NCBI GenBank assembly: GCA_964558485.1
Contig: CAZLED010000045.1
Coordinates: 1 to 18,354, forward strand
Reading direction: 5' to 3'
DNA length: 18,354 bases
Origin: UMGS1696 sp964558485
GTDB taxonomy: Bacteria; Bacillota; Clostridia; Oscillospirales; CAG-272
The position numbers and the translations under genes are program-made. Positions 1 through 6,792 of this stretch are shown here, in pieces; the first letter of the stretch is position 1; each line of letters opens with the position of its first letter. The notes under the pieces were generated by a model. It saw only the letters and a list, made by a program, of their open reading frames with translations, had not been told where the DNA came from and ran no database searches.

Positions 1-755
1 TATCCGATCCAGGTGGACAGGAGCCGCCAGCCGTTGATGAGGATGATCACACCGCCAACGATGCCCAACAGTGGCTTCACCGGCAGCTTCCGACAGAGAA
101 TGGCACCCACCGGCGCTGCCAGGAGTCCACCAACGATCAGCCCTGCCATGGAAGAAAGCAGGGAAGTCAGATCCGGCAGCGTCGCCAGAAAGACCGCACT
201 TTCCCCCAGGGTCACAAAAAATTCTGCCGTGTTTACGGAGCCAATGGTCTTGCGCACGTCGTGGTTGGCCGCCACCAGCGTAGACGTGACCACCGGTCCC
301 CAGCCACCGCCGCCCAGAGAATCCGAAAAGCCACCGATCATGGCCAGAGGACATACCCAATACCCCAGCGGTTTTGCGCCTTCTTCGGTGTCCTTTTTGA
401 AGATCTTCGACACGATCACGCAACCCATGACCACCAGATAGGCGCTGATCAGGGGCGACAGGATCCGGTCGTCCACAGCGGTCAGCACATACGCACCCAG
501 GCAGCCGCCGAGCACACCGGGTATCGCCAACCGCCACAGCAGCGTCTTGTCCACGTTTTTCATGGAGAAATGGGAGATGCCGGAAGCAAGGGTCGTGAAG
601 ATCTCTGCCACGTGTACGCAAGCCGACGACAGAGCAGAGTTGATCCCGGCGGTACGCAGGAAGGTAGAGCAGCTTACGCCATAGGCCATGCCCAGGGTGC
701 CATCGATGAGCTGTGCGGCGATCCCCACCAAAAGACATATGAAAAAGGTTTTCAT
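1..755 (-). CDS. TauE/SafE (TSUP) family membrane permease, cut at window edge
   Basis: I translated this frame by hand from the ATG at 753-755. It gives 251 codons, starting MKTFFICLLVGIAAQLIDG, with hydrophobic segments throughout and glycine-rich turns typical of the sulfite exporter TauE/SafE family, for example IGGFSDSLGGGGWGP around the middle, a variant of the second TSUP repeat. The family exports or imports small anions such as sulfite, sulfoacetate or related organosulfur compounds; the substrate here cannot be told. The start is supported by AAGGAG (765-770 on the complement), nine bases upstream, and by a good promoter at 796-824. Family length is usually about 250 residues. The last two bases in the window read TA on the coding strand, so the stop may lie one base outside and the gene is nearly complete. 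It is divergent from the mgtE leader and probably unrelated to it. Confidence 0.85.
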   Translation of the reverse strand, partial: MKTFFICLLVGIAAQLIDGTLGMAYGVSCSTFLRTAGINSALSSACVHVAEIFTTLASGISHFSMKNVDKTLLWRLAIPGVLGGCLGAYVLTAVDDRILSPLISAYLVVMGCVIVSKIFKKDTEEGAKPLGYWVCPLAMIGGFSDSLGGGGWGPVVTSTLVAANHDVRKTIGSVNTAEFFVTLGESAVFLATLPDLTSLLSSMAGLIVGGLLAAPVGAILCRKLPVKPLLGIVGGVIILINGWRLLSTWIG

Positions 756-795
756 AATATGAAACTCCTTATGATAACCATATTGGATTTTCTAT

Positions 796-824
796 ATTCT
801 ATCACCATCGCCGGGCAAAGTCAA
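796..824 (-). promoter_or_regulatory. Sigma-A promoter of the TauE/SafE gene
   Basis: On the minus strand the -35 box TTGACT (complement of 819-824) is followed after exactly 17 bases by the -10 box TAGAAT (complement of 796-801). It lies about 40 bases upstream of the start codon at 755 and reads toward it. Confidence 0.75.
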
Positions 825-914
825 CGGTGCCGAACAAGGATAGGACGGAAAACGACAAGGATGGGGAAAAATCGGATATGCCGTAACCGTTTTGTGAACA
901 TTTATTTTGCCCTC

Positions 915-943
915 TTGCAATCGAAAAGAAAGTGTGTTATAAT
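915..943 (+). promoter_or_regulatory. Sigma-A promoter of the mgtE leader
   Basis: The -35 box TTGCAA (915-920), a 17-base spacer and a perfect -10 box TATAAT (938-943) are visible. Transcription should start near 950, giving a leader of about 350 nt before the mgtE start at 1302. The distance and the terminator at the end of the leader point to control by transcription attenuation. Confidence 0.8.
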
Positions 944-954
944 GGGGTATCCCA

Positions 955-1236
955 AAGAATTGTGAGGTGAGATCATGGACAGTAGCAGTTGCCGAGCGGA
1001 ACAAAGCAAAATGGTGTGCCCCATGGAAGTGCGGTCTGTCTGTGTTCTTGTCATCGACGGATCTGTCGCTGATCAGTGCTGACCGGCGACGGGCTGACCG
1101 GATACAGAGCGATAGAGCGCTTTGTGACCTTTCCCTTTTATAGATAGCGTGGACACCATTGTTTGTTTTCCTGCGGCTCTGCACGACCCTTGCCATCGGA
1201 CGTGCAGACAGAACGATTGCGGACAATGGGTTTTTT
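955..1236 (+). promoter_or_regulatory. Structured mgtE leader, candidate M-box (Mg2+) riboswitch
   Basis: The untranslated leader of a magnesium transporter gene contains, in order, AGGTGAG (965-971), GCAGTTGCC, TTCTTGTC and CAGTGCTGA. As I remember the M-box (ykoK) aptamer, these resemble its conserved AGGUGAG, GCUGCUGCC, GCUUGUC and CAGUGCUAAAGCUC blocks in the same order, though divergently. The leader ends in a terminator (1156-1236). ATGGTGT (1011-1017) can pair exactly with ACACCAT (1153-1159), which overlaps the 5' arm of that terminator, so the two pairings exclude each other. M-box RNAs in B. subtilis terminate mgtE transcription when Mg2+ is high. The family match is from memory and imperfect; the attenuator architecture is visible directly. 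It could be another metal-sensing leader. Confidence 0.5.
1156..1236 (+). terminator. Leader terminator (attenuator) upstream of mgtE
   Basis: CCATTGTTTG (1156-1165) pairs with CGGACAATGG (1220-1229) over ten base pairs, two of them G-U. An inner perfect 8-bp hairpin, TCTGCACG (1178-1185) with CGTGCAGA (1201-1208), closes a 15-base loop. Six T residues follow at 1231-1236. It lies 65 bases upstream of the mgtE start, as expected for a regulatory terminator. Confidence 0.7.
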
Positions 1237-1301
1237 ATACCCTACAGTCAAAACAAATGTTCTGTACGCACGCCTGTGGCATAGAGCACAGGAGGTGCAA
1301 G

Positions 1302-2339
1302 ATGCAGATGAACAAAGGGATCGGAATGTACTATTCCGAGGAAACCATTGGTTCCCGGATGACGGAGAACTATATCGCCATTTCGCCCACCGCTACCATC
1401 AAGGAGGCCATGTCCACCGTGGTGCGGCAGGCGGCAGACAAGCAAAAAGACCATATCGCCACCGTATATCTGGTGGACAAAACGGGACATTTCGCCGGGG
1501 AGATCGATCTGTGCGACCTGATCATCGCCCGGGAAGGCACACCGCTTGCGGACATTGCCACTTACCCCACGCCGCATTTGTATGCCCATATGACCATCGA
1601 GGACGCCATACCCTTTCTCCGGGACTGTACGGCGGACAGGGTGCCGGTGCTGGATACGGCAGGACGGATGCTGGGCGTGGTGACGGCTGGGGACTATGCA
1701 GACCTGTTGGACGAGGCGCTCAGTGACGACTACGCCAAGCTGGGTGGTCTGGCAGCGGAAGAAGACCTGGCAGAGCCGGTGGGGACAAGCGTGCGGAAAC
1801 GGCTGCCCTGGCTGTGTATCCTGTTGGTGCTGGGACTGGGCGTGTCGGCAGTGGTGGGACTGTTTACGGATCTGGTGGCAAGGCTGCCGGTGATCCTATG
1901 CTTTCAGTCCCTGATCCTGGACATGGCGGGCAACGTGGGCACCCAATCCTTAGCCGTGGCGATCCGGGTGCTCATGGACGAGCAGCTGGGGCACCGGCAG
2001 AAGGCGGTGCTGGTGTGGAAGGAAGTGCGGGTCGGCCTATGGAACGGTGGACTACTGGGTCTTCTCTCCTGTGTCGCCGTGGGGATCTACCTGCTTTGCC
2101 TGGGCAATACAATGCTCTTTGCCTTTGCGGTGTCGAGCTGTCTGGGATTGGCGATGCTCATTGCCATGGTGGTATCGGCTTTGTCCGGCACGCTGATCCC
2201 CCTGTTTTTCCAGCGTGTGGGCATCGATCCGGCTGTGGCGTCTGGTCCCCTGATCACCACCGTCAACGACCTGGTGGCAGTGGTGACCTACTATGGCCTT
2301 GCCTGGCTGCTGCTGCTGACGCTGCTGGGCCTGGCGTGA
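1302..2339 (+). CDS. mgtE: MgtE-type Mg2+ transporter, short form without the N domain
   Basis: The 345-residue product begins almost directly with the segment before the CBS pair (YSEETIGSRMTENYIAI, compared with AGxLMT-EYV in full-length MgtE). Two CBS domains span about residues 20-140 (MTENYIAISP; DRVPVLD, LGVVTAGDYADLL). A connecting helix and five membrane segments follow from about 168 to the end. The channel motif GNVGTQS and the last-helix motif GPLITTVNDLVAVVTYY, which contains the conserved pore Asp, are present. MgtE proteins form Mg2+-gated channels in the plasma membrane. Typical length is about 450 residues; the N-terminal superhelical domain of about 100 residues is absent. 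I chose ATG 1302 because AGGAGG (1290-1295) precedes it. The open frame extends to 1149, but that part overlaps the leader terminator. It sits 27 bases before the next gene, probably in one transcript. Confidence 0.9.
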   Translation: MQMNKGIGMYYSEETIGSRMTENYIAISPTATIKEAMSTVVRQAADKQKDHIATVYLVDKTGHFAGEIDLCDLIIAREGTPLADIATYPTPHLYAHMTIEDAIPFLRDCTADRVPVLDTAGRMLGVVTAGDYADLLDEALSDDYAKLGGLAAEEDLAEPVGTSVRKRLPWLCILLVLGLGVSAVVGLFTDLVARLPVILCFQSLILDMAGNVGTQSLAVAIRVLMDEQLGHRQKAVLVWKEVRVGLWNGGLLGLLSCVAVGIYLLCLGNTMLFAFAVSSCLGLAMLIAMVVSALSGTLIPLFFQRVGIDPAVASGPLITTVNDLVAVVTYYGLAWLLLLTLLGLA

Positions 2340-2366
2340 ATGTATAGAAATAAAGGAGGAAACGAT

Positions 2367-3047
2367 ATGTCGAAGAATCGAAATACAGAGATCCCCCAGA
2401 TCGGGGGCAAGCTGCGTTCCCATATCCTGCGGATGCCGGAAGCGGTGTTCCAGGCCACGGGGATCGTGATCAACGGTCGGCGGATCAAGAGCTTTGTGTT
2501 CACCACCGACCTTGCCATCATCCGAAACTGCGATGCCGATGCGGTCTTTGCCGTGTATCCCTTTACGCCCCAACAGGCCATCACCGATGCCATCATCAAA
2601 GCGTCCTACATTCCGGTGTTCTGCGGTGTGGGCGGCGGTACCACAAAGGGCGTGCGCACCATTTCTTTGGCCAAGGATGCCGAAGCACAGGGTGCCATGG
2701 GCGTGGTCCTGAACGCACCCATCACCAACCTGAACCTATTGGCAGTGGCAACGGCGGTGGATATTCCGGTGATCATCACGGTGGTAAATGGCGAGACGGA
2801 CATCGAAAGCCGCCTGGCACACGGTGCTGCGATCCTGAACGTGGCCTGCGGCAGAAATACCCCGGCTGTGGTAGACAAGATCCGCAGTGCCTACCCCACG
2901 GCACCCATCATCGCTTCCGGCGGCAAGACCAACGAGAGCATCCGGGAGACCATCGAAGCCGGTGCCAACGCTATCACCTATACGCCACCCACCACCCAGG
3001 AGCTGTTCAGTGAACTGATGGCGACCTACCGGGACGAACAAAAATAA
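2367..3047 (+). CDS. TIM-barrel protein of unknown function (ThiG/HisF-like)
   Basis: The 226-residue product shows alternating beta-alpha units of a (beta/alpha)8 barrel with phosphate-binding-type loops: VFCGVGGGTTKG (about 88-99), GAMGVVLNAPI, IPVIITVV, GAAILNVACG and PIIASGGKTNESI, then AGANAITYTPP near the end. Homologues are widespread in Clostridia and, as I recall, are usually labelled simply 'hydrolase'; no reaction is established that I know of. The C-terminal IIASGG-x-ANAITYTP arrangement resembles ThiG, HisF or indole-glycerol-phosphate-type barrels, which bind a phosphate group between the last two strands. The start at 2367 follows AAAGGAGG (2352-2359). An in-frame ATG at 2340 overlaps the mgtE stop but has no ribosome site. 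It is probably cotranscribed with mgtE and ends at the terminator at 3054-3107. Confidence 0.8.
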   Translation: MSKNRNTEIPQIGGKLRSHILRMPEAVFQATGIVINGRRIKSFVFTTDLAIIRNCDADAVFAVYPFTPQQAITDAIIKASYIPVFCGVGGGTTKGVRTISLAKDAEAQGAMGVVLNAPITNLNLLAVATAVDIPVIITVVNGETDIESRLAHGAAILNVACGRNTPAVVDKIRSAYPTAPIIASGGKTNESIRETIEAGANAITYTPPTTQELFSELMATYRDEQK

Positions 3048-3053
3048 CCCAAA

Positions 3054-3107
3054 AAATCCACGGACAAAAGTACGATACAATAATCGTCCCGTCTGTGGAT
3101 TTATTTG
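3054..3107 (+). terminator. Terminator after the mgtE/TIM-barrel unit, possibly bidirectional
   Basis: AAATCCACGGAC (3054-3065) pairs with GTCTGTGGATTT (3091-3102), 12 bp with one G-U. The loop contains a second small stem ACGAT/ATCGT. On the plus strand ATTTGT follows; on the minus strand six T residues (complement of 3051-3056) follow, so it can also stop transcripts coming from rny. Confidence 0.7.
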
Positions 3108-3174
3108 TATTATATAACTTCTGATTTCTGAATTTTCTCCATCTGCTCCCGTTTGCCCAAGCTGCTTCCGGATA

Positions 3175-3213
3175 CAAAAAAGCACCGCATCTTCGGTGGG
3201 AAGACACGGTGCT
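3175..3213 (-). terminator. Terminator of rny
   Basis: A two-part hairpin: AGCACCG (3181-3187) with CGGTGCT (3207-3213), a symmetric 3x3 internal loop, then CTTC (3191-3194) with GAAG (3200-3203). On the minus strand it is followed by a run of T residues (complement of 3176-3181). It lies about 140 bases beyond the rny stop codon. Confidence 0.7.
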
Positions 3214-3250
3214 GTGCGCTGTACCTGGATCATCAAAATTCTATATAAGA

Positions 3251-3276
3251 CCACGAACGTGGACCACGCTTGTGGT
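3251..3276. repeat. Adjacent short hairpins between rny and its terminator
   Basis: CCACGAACGTGG (3251-3262) is a 5-bp inverted repeat with a two-base centre. It is followed at once by ACCAC-GCTT-GTGGT (3263-3276) and GTTTT. They lie in the 3' untranslated part of the rny transcript. The second could be a weak plus-strand terminator backing up the one at 3054. No function can be assigned. Confidence 0.35.
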
Positions 3277-3349
3277 GTTTTATGCGAGCTTATAACAAAA
3301 GAGGAAGCGCTTGCCCGTGGGGCTTGATTTTTATTTAGCGATGATAAGT

Positions 3350-4894
3350 TTACTTGGCGTAGTCTACCGCACGGCTTTCACGGATGATGTTGACCTTGAT
3401 CTGACCGGGGTATTCCAGCTCGCCTTCGATCTTGCGAACGATGTCACGAGCCACCAGCACCATCTGGTCGTCACTGACCGCTTCCGGCTTGACCATGATG
3501 CGGATCTCACGACCGGCCTGGATGGCGTAGGATTTTTCCACACAGTCGAACTCATTGGCGATCTCTTCCAGTCTGGTGAGCCGCTTGATGTAGTTTTCCA
3601 GATTTTCCCGTCTTGCACCCGGTCTGGCAGCGGAGATAGCGTCTGCGGCCTGGACGATGATGGCGGTGATGGTCTGGGGTTCTACGTCGCCGTGGTGTGC
3701 TTCGATGGCGTGGATCACTTCCTTGGATTCCTTGAACTTCTTGGCGATCTCCACACCCAGCTGTACGTGGGAGCCTTCCACTTCCTGGGTCAGGGCCTTA
3801 CCGATGTCATGCAGCAGCCCTGCACGCTTGGCAAGGGTACTGTCGGCACCGATCTCGTCGGCGATCATACCGGACAAAAGGGAAACTTCGATGGAGTGTG
3901 CCAGTACGTTCTGGCCATAGCTGGTACGGAACTTCAGGCGACCCAGCAGCTTGATCAGCTCGGCCGGGATGCCGTGGATGCCGCACTCGAAGGTGGCTCT
4001 CTCACCGGACTGCTTGATGGTCTGCTCCACTTCCCGGCGTGCCTTTTCCACCATTTCCTCGATGCGGGTAGGATGGATCCGGCCGTCCTGGATCAGCTTT
4101 TCCAGTGCCAGTCTTGCCACTTCCCGGCGTACCGGGTCAAAGCTGGATACGGTGATGGCTTCCGGCGTGTCGTCGATGATCAGATCCACACCGGTCAGGG
4201 TCTCGATGGTGCGGATGTTCCGGCCTTCTCGACCGATGATCCGTCCCTTCATTTCCTCACCGGGCAGCGGCACCACCGATACGGTGATCTCCGATGCATG
4301 GTCTACGGCGCAGCGCTGGATGGCGAAGGACAGGATCTCTTTGGCCTTTTCCTCGGCGTCTTCCTTGAACTGCTCCTCCAGCTCCGTGATCTTCATGGCT
4401 TTTTCGTGGGTGATCTCTGCTTCCAGCGCAGCCAGCAGCTGTGCCTTGGCTTCTTCTGCCGTCATGCCTGCCACTTCCTGCAGGGTCTCGAACTGCTTTT
4501 CCTTCAGCTCTTCGATCTCTTCGGTGCGTTCGGTGGCTTCCTTCAGCTTGGCGGTGAGCTTCTCGTCCTTCTTTTCCAGAGCCTCGGTCTTGCGATCCAG
4601 GATCTCTTCCTTCTGGGCGACACGGCGTTCCTGCCGGGTGATCTCACTGCGTCTGTCCTTGACTTCCTTGTCGAACTCGTTCTTGGTGGCAAGGATCTCT
4701 TCCTTGGCTTCGATCAGCGCTTCCTTCTTTTTGGTGTCCGCTGCTTTGATGCCGTCTTCCAGGATCTTTCGCGCCTGCTGCTCAGCGGAGCCGATCTCAG
4801 CCTCTGCGACCTTTTTCCGGTGCAGCACGCCCAGAGCAAAGCCGCCGCCCAGTCCGCAGACCAGTGCGATGATCCCTGTGATGATGTATCCCAT
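3350..4894 (-). CDS. rny: Ribonuclease Y
   Basis: The product has 514 residues, close to the usual 520. An N-terminal membrane anchor (MGYIITGIIALVCGLGGG, about 1-24) is followed by a long charged coiled coil (about 30-190, many EAKEE and KKDEK stretches). A KH RNA-binding domain starts near 210 (GRIIGREGRNIR at 217-228), an HD phosphodiesterase domain carries HDIG at 362-365, and the C-terminus is IKVNIIRESRAVDYAK. RNase Y is the membrane-bound endonuclease that starts mRNA decay in Firmicutes; the HD residues bind the catalytic metals. ATG 4894 is chosen because AGGAGG lies six bases upstream. An ATG at 4933 would put that ribosome site inside the gene. It stands alone in its own transcription unit, with promoter at 5085-5113 and terminator at 3175-3213. 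Confidence 0.97.
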   Translation of the reverse strand: MGYIITGIIALVCGLGGGFALGVLHRKKVAEAEIGSAEQQARKILEDGIKAADTKKKEALIEAKEEILATKNEFDKEVKDRRSEITRQERRVAQKEEILDRKTEALEKKDEKLTAKLKEATERTEEIEELKEKQFETLQEVAGMTAEEAKAQLLAALEAEITHEKAMKITELEEQFKEDAEEKAKEILSFAIQRCAVDHASEITVSVVPLPGEEMKGRIIGREGRNIRTIETLTGVDLIIDDTPEAITVSSFDPVRREVARLALEKLIQDGRIHPTRIEEMVEKARREVEQTIKQSGERATFECGIHGIPAELIKLLGRLKFRTSYGQNVLAHSIEVSLLSGMIADEIGADSTLAKRAGLLHDIGKALTQEVEGSHVQLGVEIAKKFKESKEVIHAIEAHHGDVEPQTITAIIVQAADAISAARPGARRENLENYIKRLTRLEEIANEFDCVEKSYAIQAGREIRIMVKPEAVSDDQMVLVARDIVRKIEGELEYPGQIKVNIIRESRAVDYAK

Positions 4895-5084
4895 CTGGCA
4901 CCTCCTTTTTTCATTTTGTGTAGAATTGTTCATAAATAAGCAACCTCTTCTCCGGGAAAACCGGATCCTTGTCTCTTATCCGTATTTTGAGATATGAATA
5001 CATATGTTCCGATCCGACTTACCGATATGTCAAATTGACGCATCCGTAAGCCCAAATAGGGGATGTGTATGCACACTTGTATTT

Positions 5085-5113
5085 ATTATAGCTTTTTTCG
5101 GACGGAAAGTCAA
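5085..5113 (-). promoter_or_regulatory. Sigma-A promoter of rny
   Basis: On the minus strand TTGACT (complement of 5108-5113), 17 bases, TATAAT (complement of 5085-5090). Predicted start near 5078, leaving a leader of about 180 nt before the rny ATG. I see no convincing riboswitch or terminator in that leader. Confidence 0.8.
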
Positions 5114-5322
5114 GGTTTTTTTGTGTCATGCTGCATTTTTTCTTCGCAAGCGCCGGTGGTCTGGGTACGGAATGGTGTCCAAAAACCGGCAAAAACGGAT
5201 GGATACAGGGCCAACAAATGTTAAAATTCTATGTTACGCACAAAAAGCGCGGGAGAATATCCGACAACATACGACAAATTACACAAAAAGCTGCGTTTGC
5301 GCTTGTTTTCAATCGATGCAGA

Positions 5323-5346
5323 TATATCGATATAGGTTGGTATAAT
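5323..5346 (+). promoter_or_regulatory. Extended -10 promoter candidate with overlapping palindrome
   Basis: TGGTATAAT (5338-5346) is an extended -10 sequence with no recognisable -35 box. A perfect 12-base palindrome, TATATCGATATA (5323-5334), ends six bases before TATAAT and would fall in the promoter spacer, where a repressor or activator could bind. It could give a long leader (about 245 nt) for the dehydrogenase gene at 5598, in addition to the promoter at 5483-5511. Confidence 0.4.
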
Positions 5347-5407
5347 CTCACGGTGTATACAAAGAAAATGCCGGCGTGGGAAAGAGATTCCGGCGAAAAC
5401 GCATAAA

Positions 5408-5453
5408 GGGGCAGAAAACCCAAATGCAAGGGAAATTTGGCACCTTTTGCCCC
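5408..5453 (+). other. Nested hairpin upstream of the dicarboxylate cluster
   Basis: GGGGCA (5408-5413) pairs with TGCCCC (5448-5453), and inside it CCAAAT (5420-5425) pairs with ATTTGG (5435-5440); extra A-T pairs are possible between the two stems. No T run follows on either strand, so it is not an ordinary terminator. It lies 30 bases before the -35 box of the downstream promoter. The rest of 5114-5482 holds no gene that I can support. Confidence 0.4.
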
Positions 5454-5482
5454 GGAAAACGACAATTTCCAGGCAGCCCCAC

Positions 5483-5511
5483 TTGATTTTTGTCACAGAA
5501 AATAGTATAAT
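5483..5511 (+). promoter_or_regulatory. Main sigma-A promoter of the malate-fumarate cluster
   Basis: TTGATT (5483-5488), a 17-base spacer and a perfect TATAAT (5506-5511). Transcription should start near 5518, about 80 bases before the dehydrogenase ATG. No other strong promoter was seen up to 17139, so this may drive much of the cluster. Confidence 0.75.
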
Positions 5512-5597
5512 AGATAATGTGATAGAATGCCACGGGATCGGTCGGCGAAATCCGGCGCGGAAACGGCATCATGCTAATACAAAGGAAGAGTGCGCAT

Positions 5598-6697
5598 ATG
5601 AACAAAATCACTATCATCGGCACCGGCAGCGTTGGCTCCACCATCGCCTATACCCTGACTGTTACGGGACTGGCATCCGAGATCGTTATGATCGACCTGA
5701 ATAACGAGAAGGCATTGGGAGAGGCGCTGGACATCCGGCAGGGTACACCTTTTTGCAGTCCCTGTTCCATTTACGCAGGCAGCTATTGGGATGCGGTAGG
5801 CTCAGACATTGTGATCCTGACCTCCGGCATCGCACGCAAACCCGGTCAATCTCGACTGGATCTGGCACAGACCAACGTGAACATCACCAAGTCCATCATT
5901 CCGGAGATCACCCGGTATGCCCCGGACGCCACCTACATCATCGTTTCCAACCCGGTAGACATCCTGACCTATACCTTCTGCAAGCGGTCCGGTCTGCCTG
6001 AGCAGAAGATCATCGGCTCCGGTACGATCCTGGACACCGCCAGACTCCGGGCCAGACTCAGCGAATACTACCACATCAACCAGCAGAACGTACACGCCTA
6101 TGTGCTTGGCGAGCATGGGGATTCTTCCTTTGTGCCCTGGTCCGTGGCGAACATCTCCAATGTGCCCATCGAGGAATGCCCCGTCCTGCTGCAGACCTCT
6201 TCTGTCAAGCAGCCCATGCTGGACTATTCCGATATCGAAAACNNNNNNNNNNNNNNNNNNNNNNNNNNNNNNNNNNNNNNNNNNNNNNNNNNNNNNNNNN
6301 NNNNNNNNNNNNNNNNNNNNNNNNNNNNNNNNNNNNNNNNNNGCTGCAGACCTCTTCTGTCAAGCAGCCCATGCTGGACTATTCCGATATCGAAAACTAC
6401 GTCCGGAAATCCGGTGCCCGTGTGATCGAACGCAAGGGTGCCACCTACTATGCCGTGTCCATCTCCGTTTGCTACATCGTGAAATGTCTGCTGGCCGGTA
6501 TCGACACCACCATGACCGTCTCCACCATGATGCACGGCGAATACGGCATCGACGACTGCTGCCTGTCCGTGTTGGCTGTGGTGGGCAGAGAAGGCGCACA
6601 CGGCAAGGTCATGCTGAATATGACCGATGCGGAGATCGACCAGCTGCGCAACAGTGAGCGCTGCCTGAAGGAAGTTATGAAGAACCTGTCGATCTGA
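5598..6697 (+). CDS. L-lactate/malate dehydrogenase family protein, probably malate dehydrogenase; interrupted by assembly gap
   Basis: An NAD(P)-dependent 2-hydroxyacid dehydrogenase of the LDH fold: GTGSVGS nucleotide loop (8-14), acidic Asp33 after the second strand (NADH preference), NPVDILTY, LDTAR with substrate-binding Arg149, and catalytic His173 in GEHGDS. The active-site loop reads ARKPGQSR. The residue equivalent to LDH Gln102 is therefore Arg80, which in this family selects oxaloacetate/malate. Other positions (GATYY) are LDH-like, so database labels will probably read L-lactate dehydrogenase. The following fumC and fumarate-reductase genes favour malate dehydrogenase. A run of 100 N (6243-6342) splits the gene and shifts the frame. 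Removing the N run and one copy of the flanking 55-base duplicate (155 bases) restores one frame of 314 residues, the normal length. Start: ATG 5598 after AAAGGAAG. Confidence 0.85.
6188..6397. other. Scaffold gap: 100 N flanked by an identical 55-base duplicate
   Basis: Bases 6188-6242 and 6343-6397 are identical, and exactly 100 N (6243-6342) lie between them. This is what a scaffolder leaves when two contigs that truly overlap by 55 bases are joined by a default gap. Collapsing 155 bases puts both halves of the dehydrogenase in one frame. It is an assembly artefact, not a biological repeat. Confidence 0.92.
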
Positions 6698-6744
6698 CGA
6701 CTACCGTAGATCTGCCGACTACCGTAGATCTATCGACTACTGCA
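6691..6744. repeat. Three tandem 18-base repeats at the 3' end of the dehydrogenase gene
   Basis: GATCTGACGACTACCGTA (6691-6708), GATCTGCCGACTACCGTA (6709-6726) and GATCTATCGACTACTGCA (6727-6744). The first copy contains the last codon and TGA stop (6695-6697) of the dehydrogenase; the other two lie in the 95-base spacer before fumC. Copies differ by one to four bases. No dyad strong enough for a terminator is formed. Function unknown. Confidence 0.8.
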
Positions 6745-6792
6745 CGTGAACCATAAAAAATATATATCGAACAATACACAAGGAGTACATAC

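Noticed and set aside
1149..1301. N-terminal extension of mgtE from a GTG at 1149
   Set aside because: It would translate through the leader terminator, has no ribosome site, and its sequence does not resemble the MgtE N domain. AGGAGG before 1302 decides the start.
6100..6697. Two separate genes or a frameshifted pseudogene around the N run
   Set aside because: The duplicate flanks and the 155-base shift explain the frame change as an assembly artefact.
6691..6744. CRISPR-like array
   Set aside because: The repeats are directly adjacent without spacers, only three copies, and no cas genes are present.
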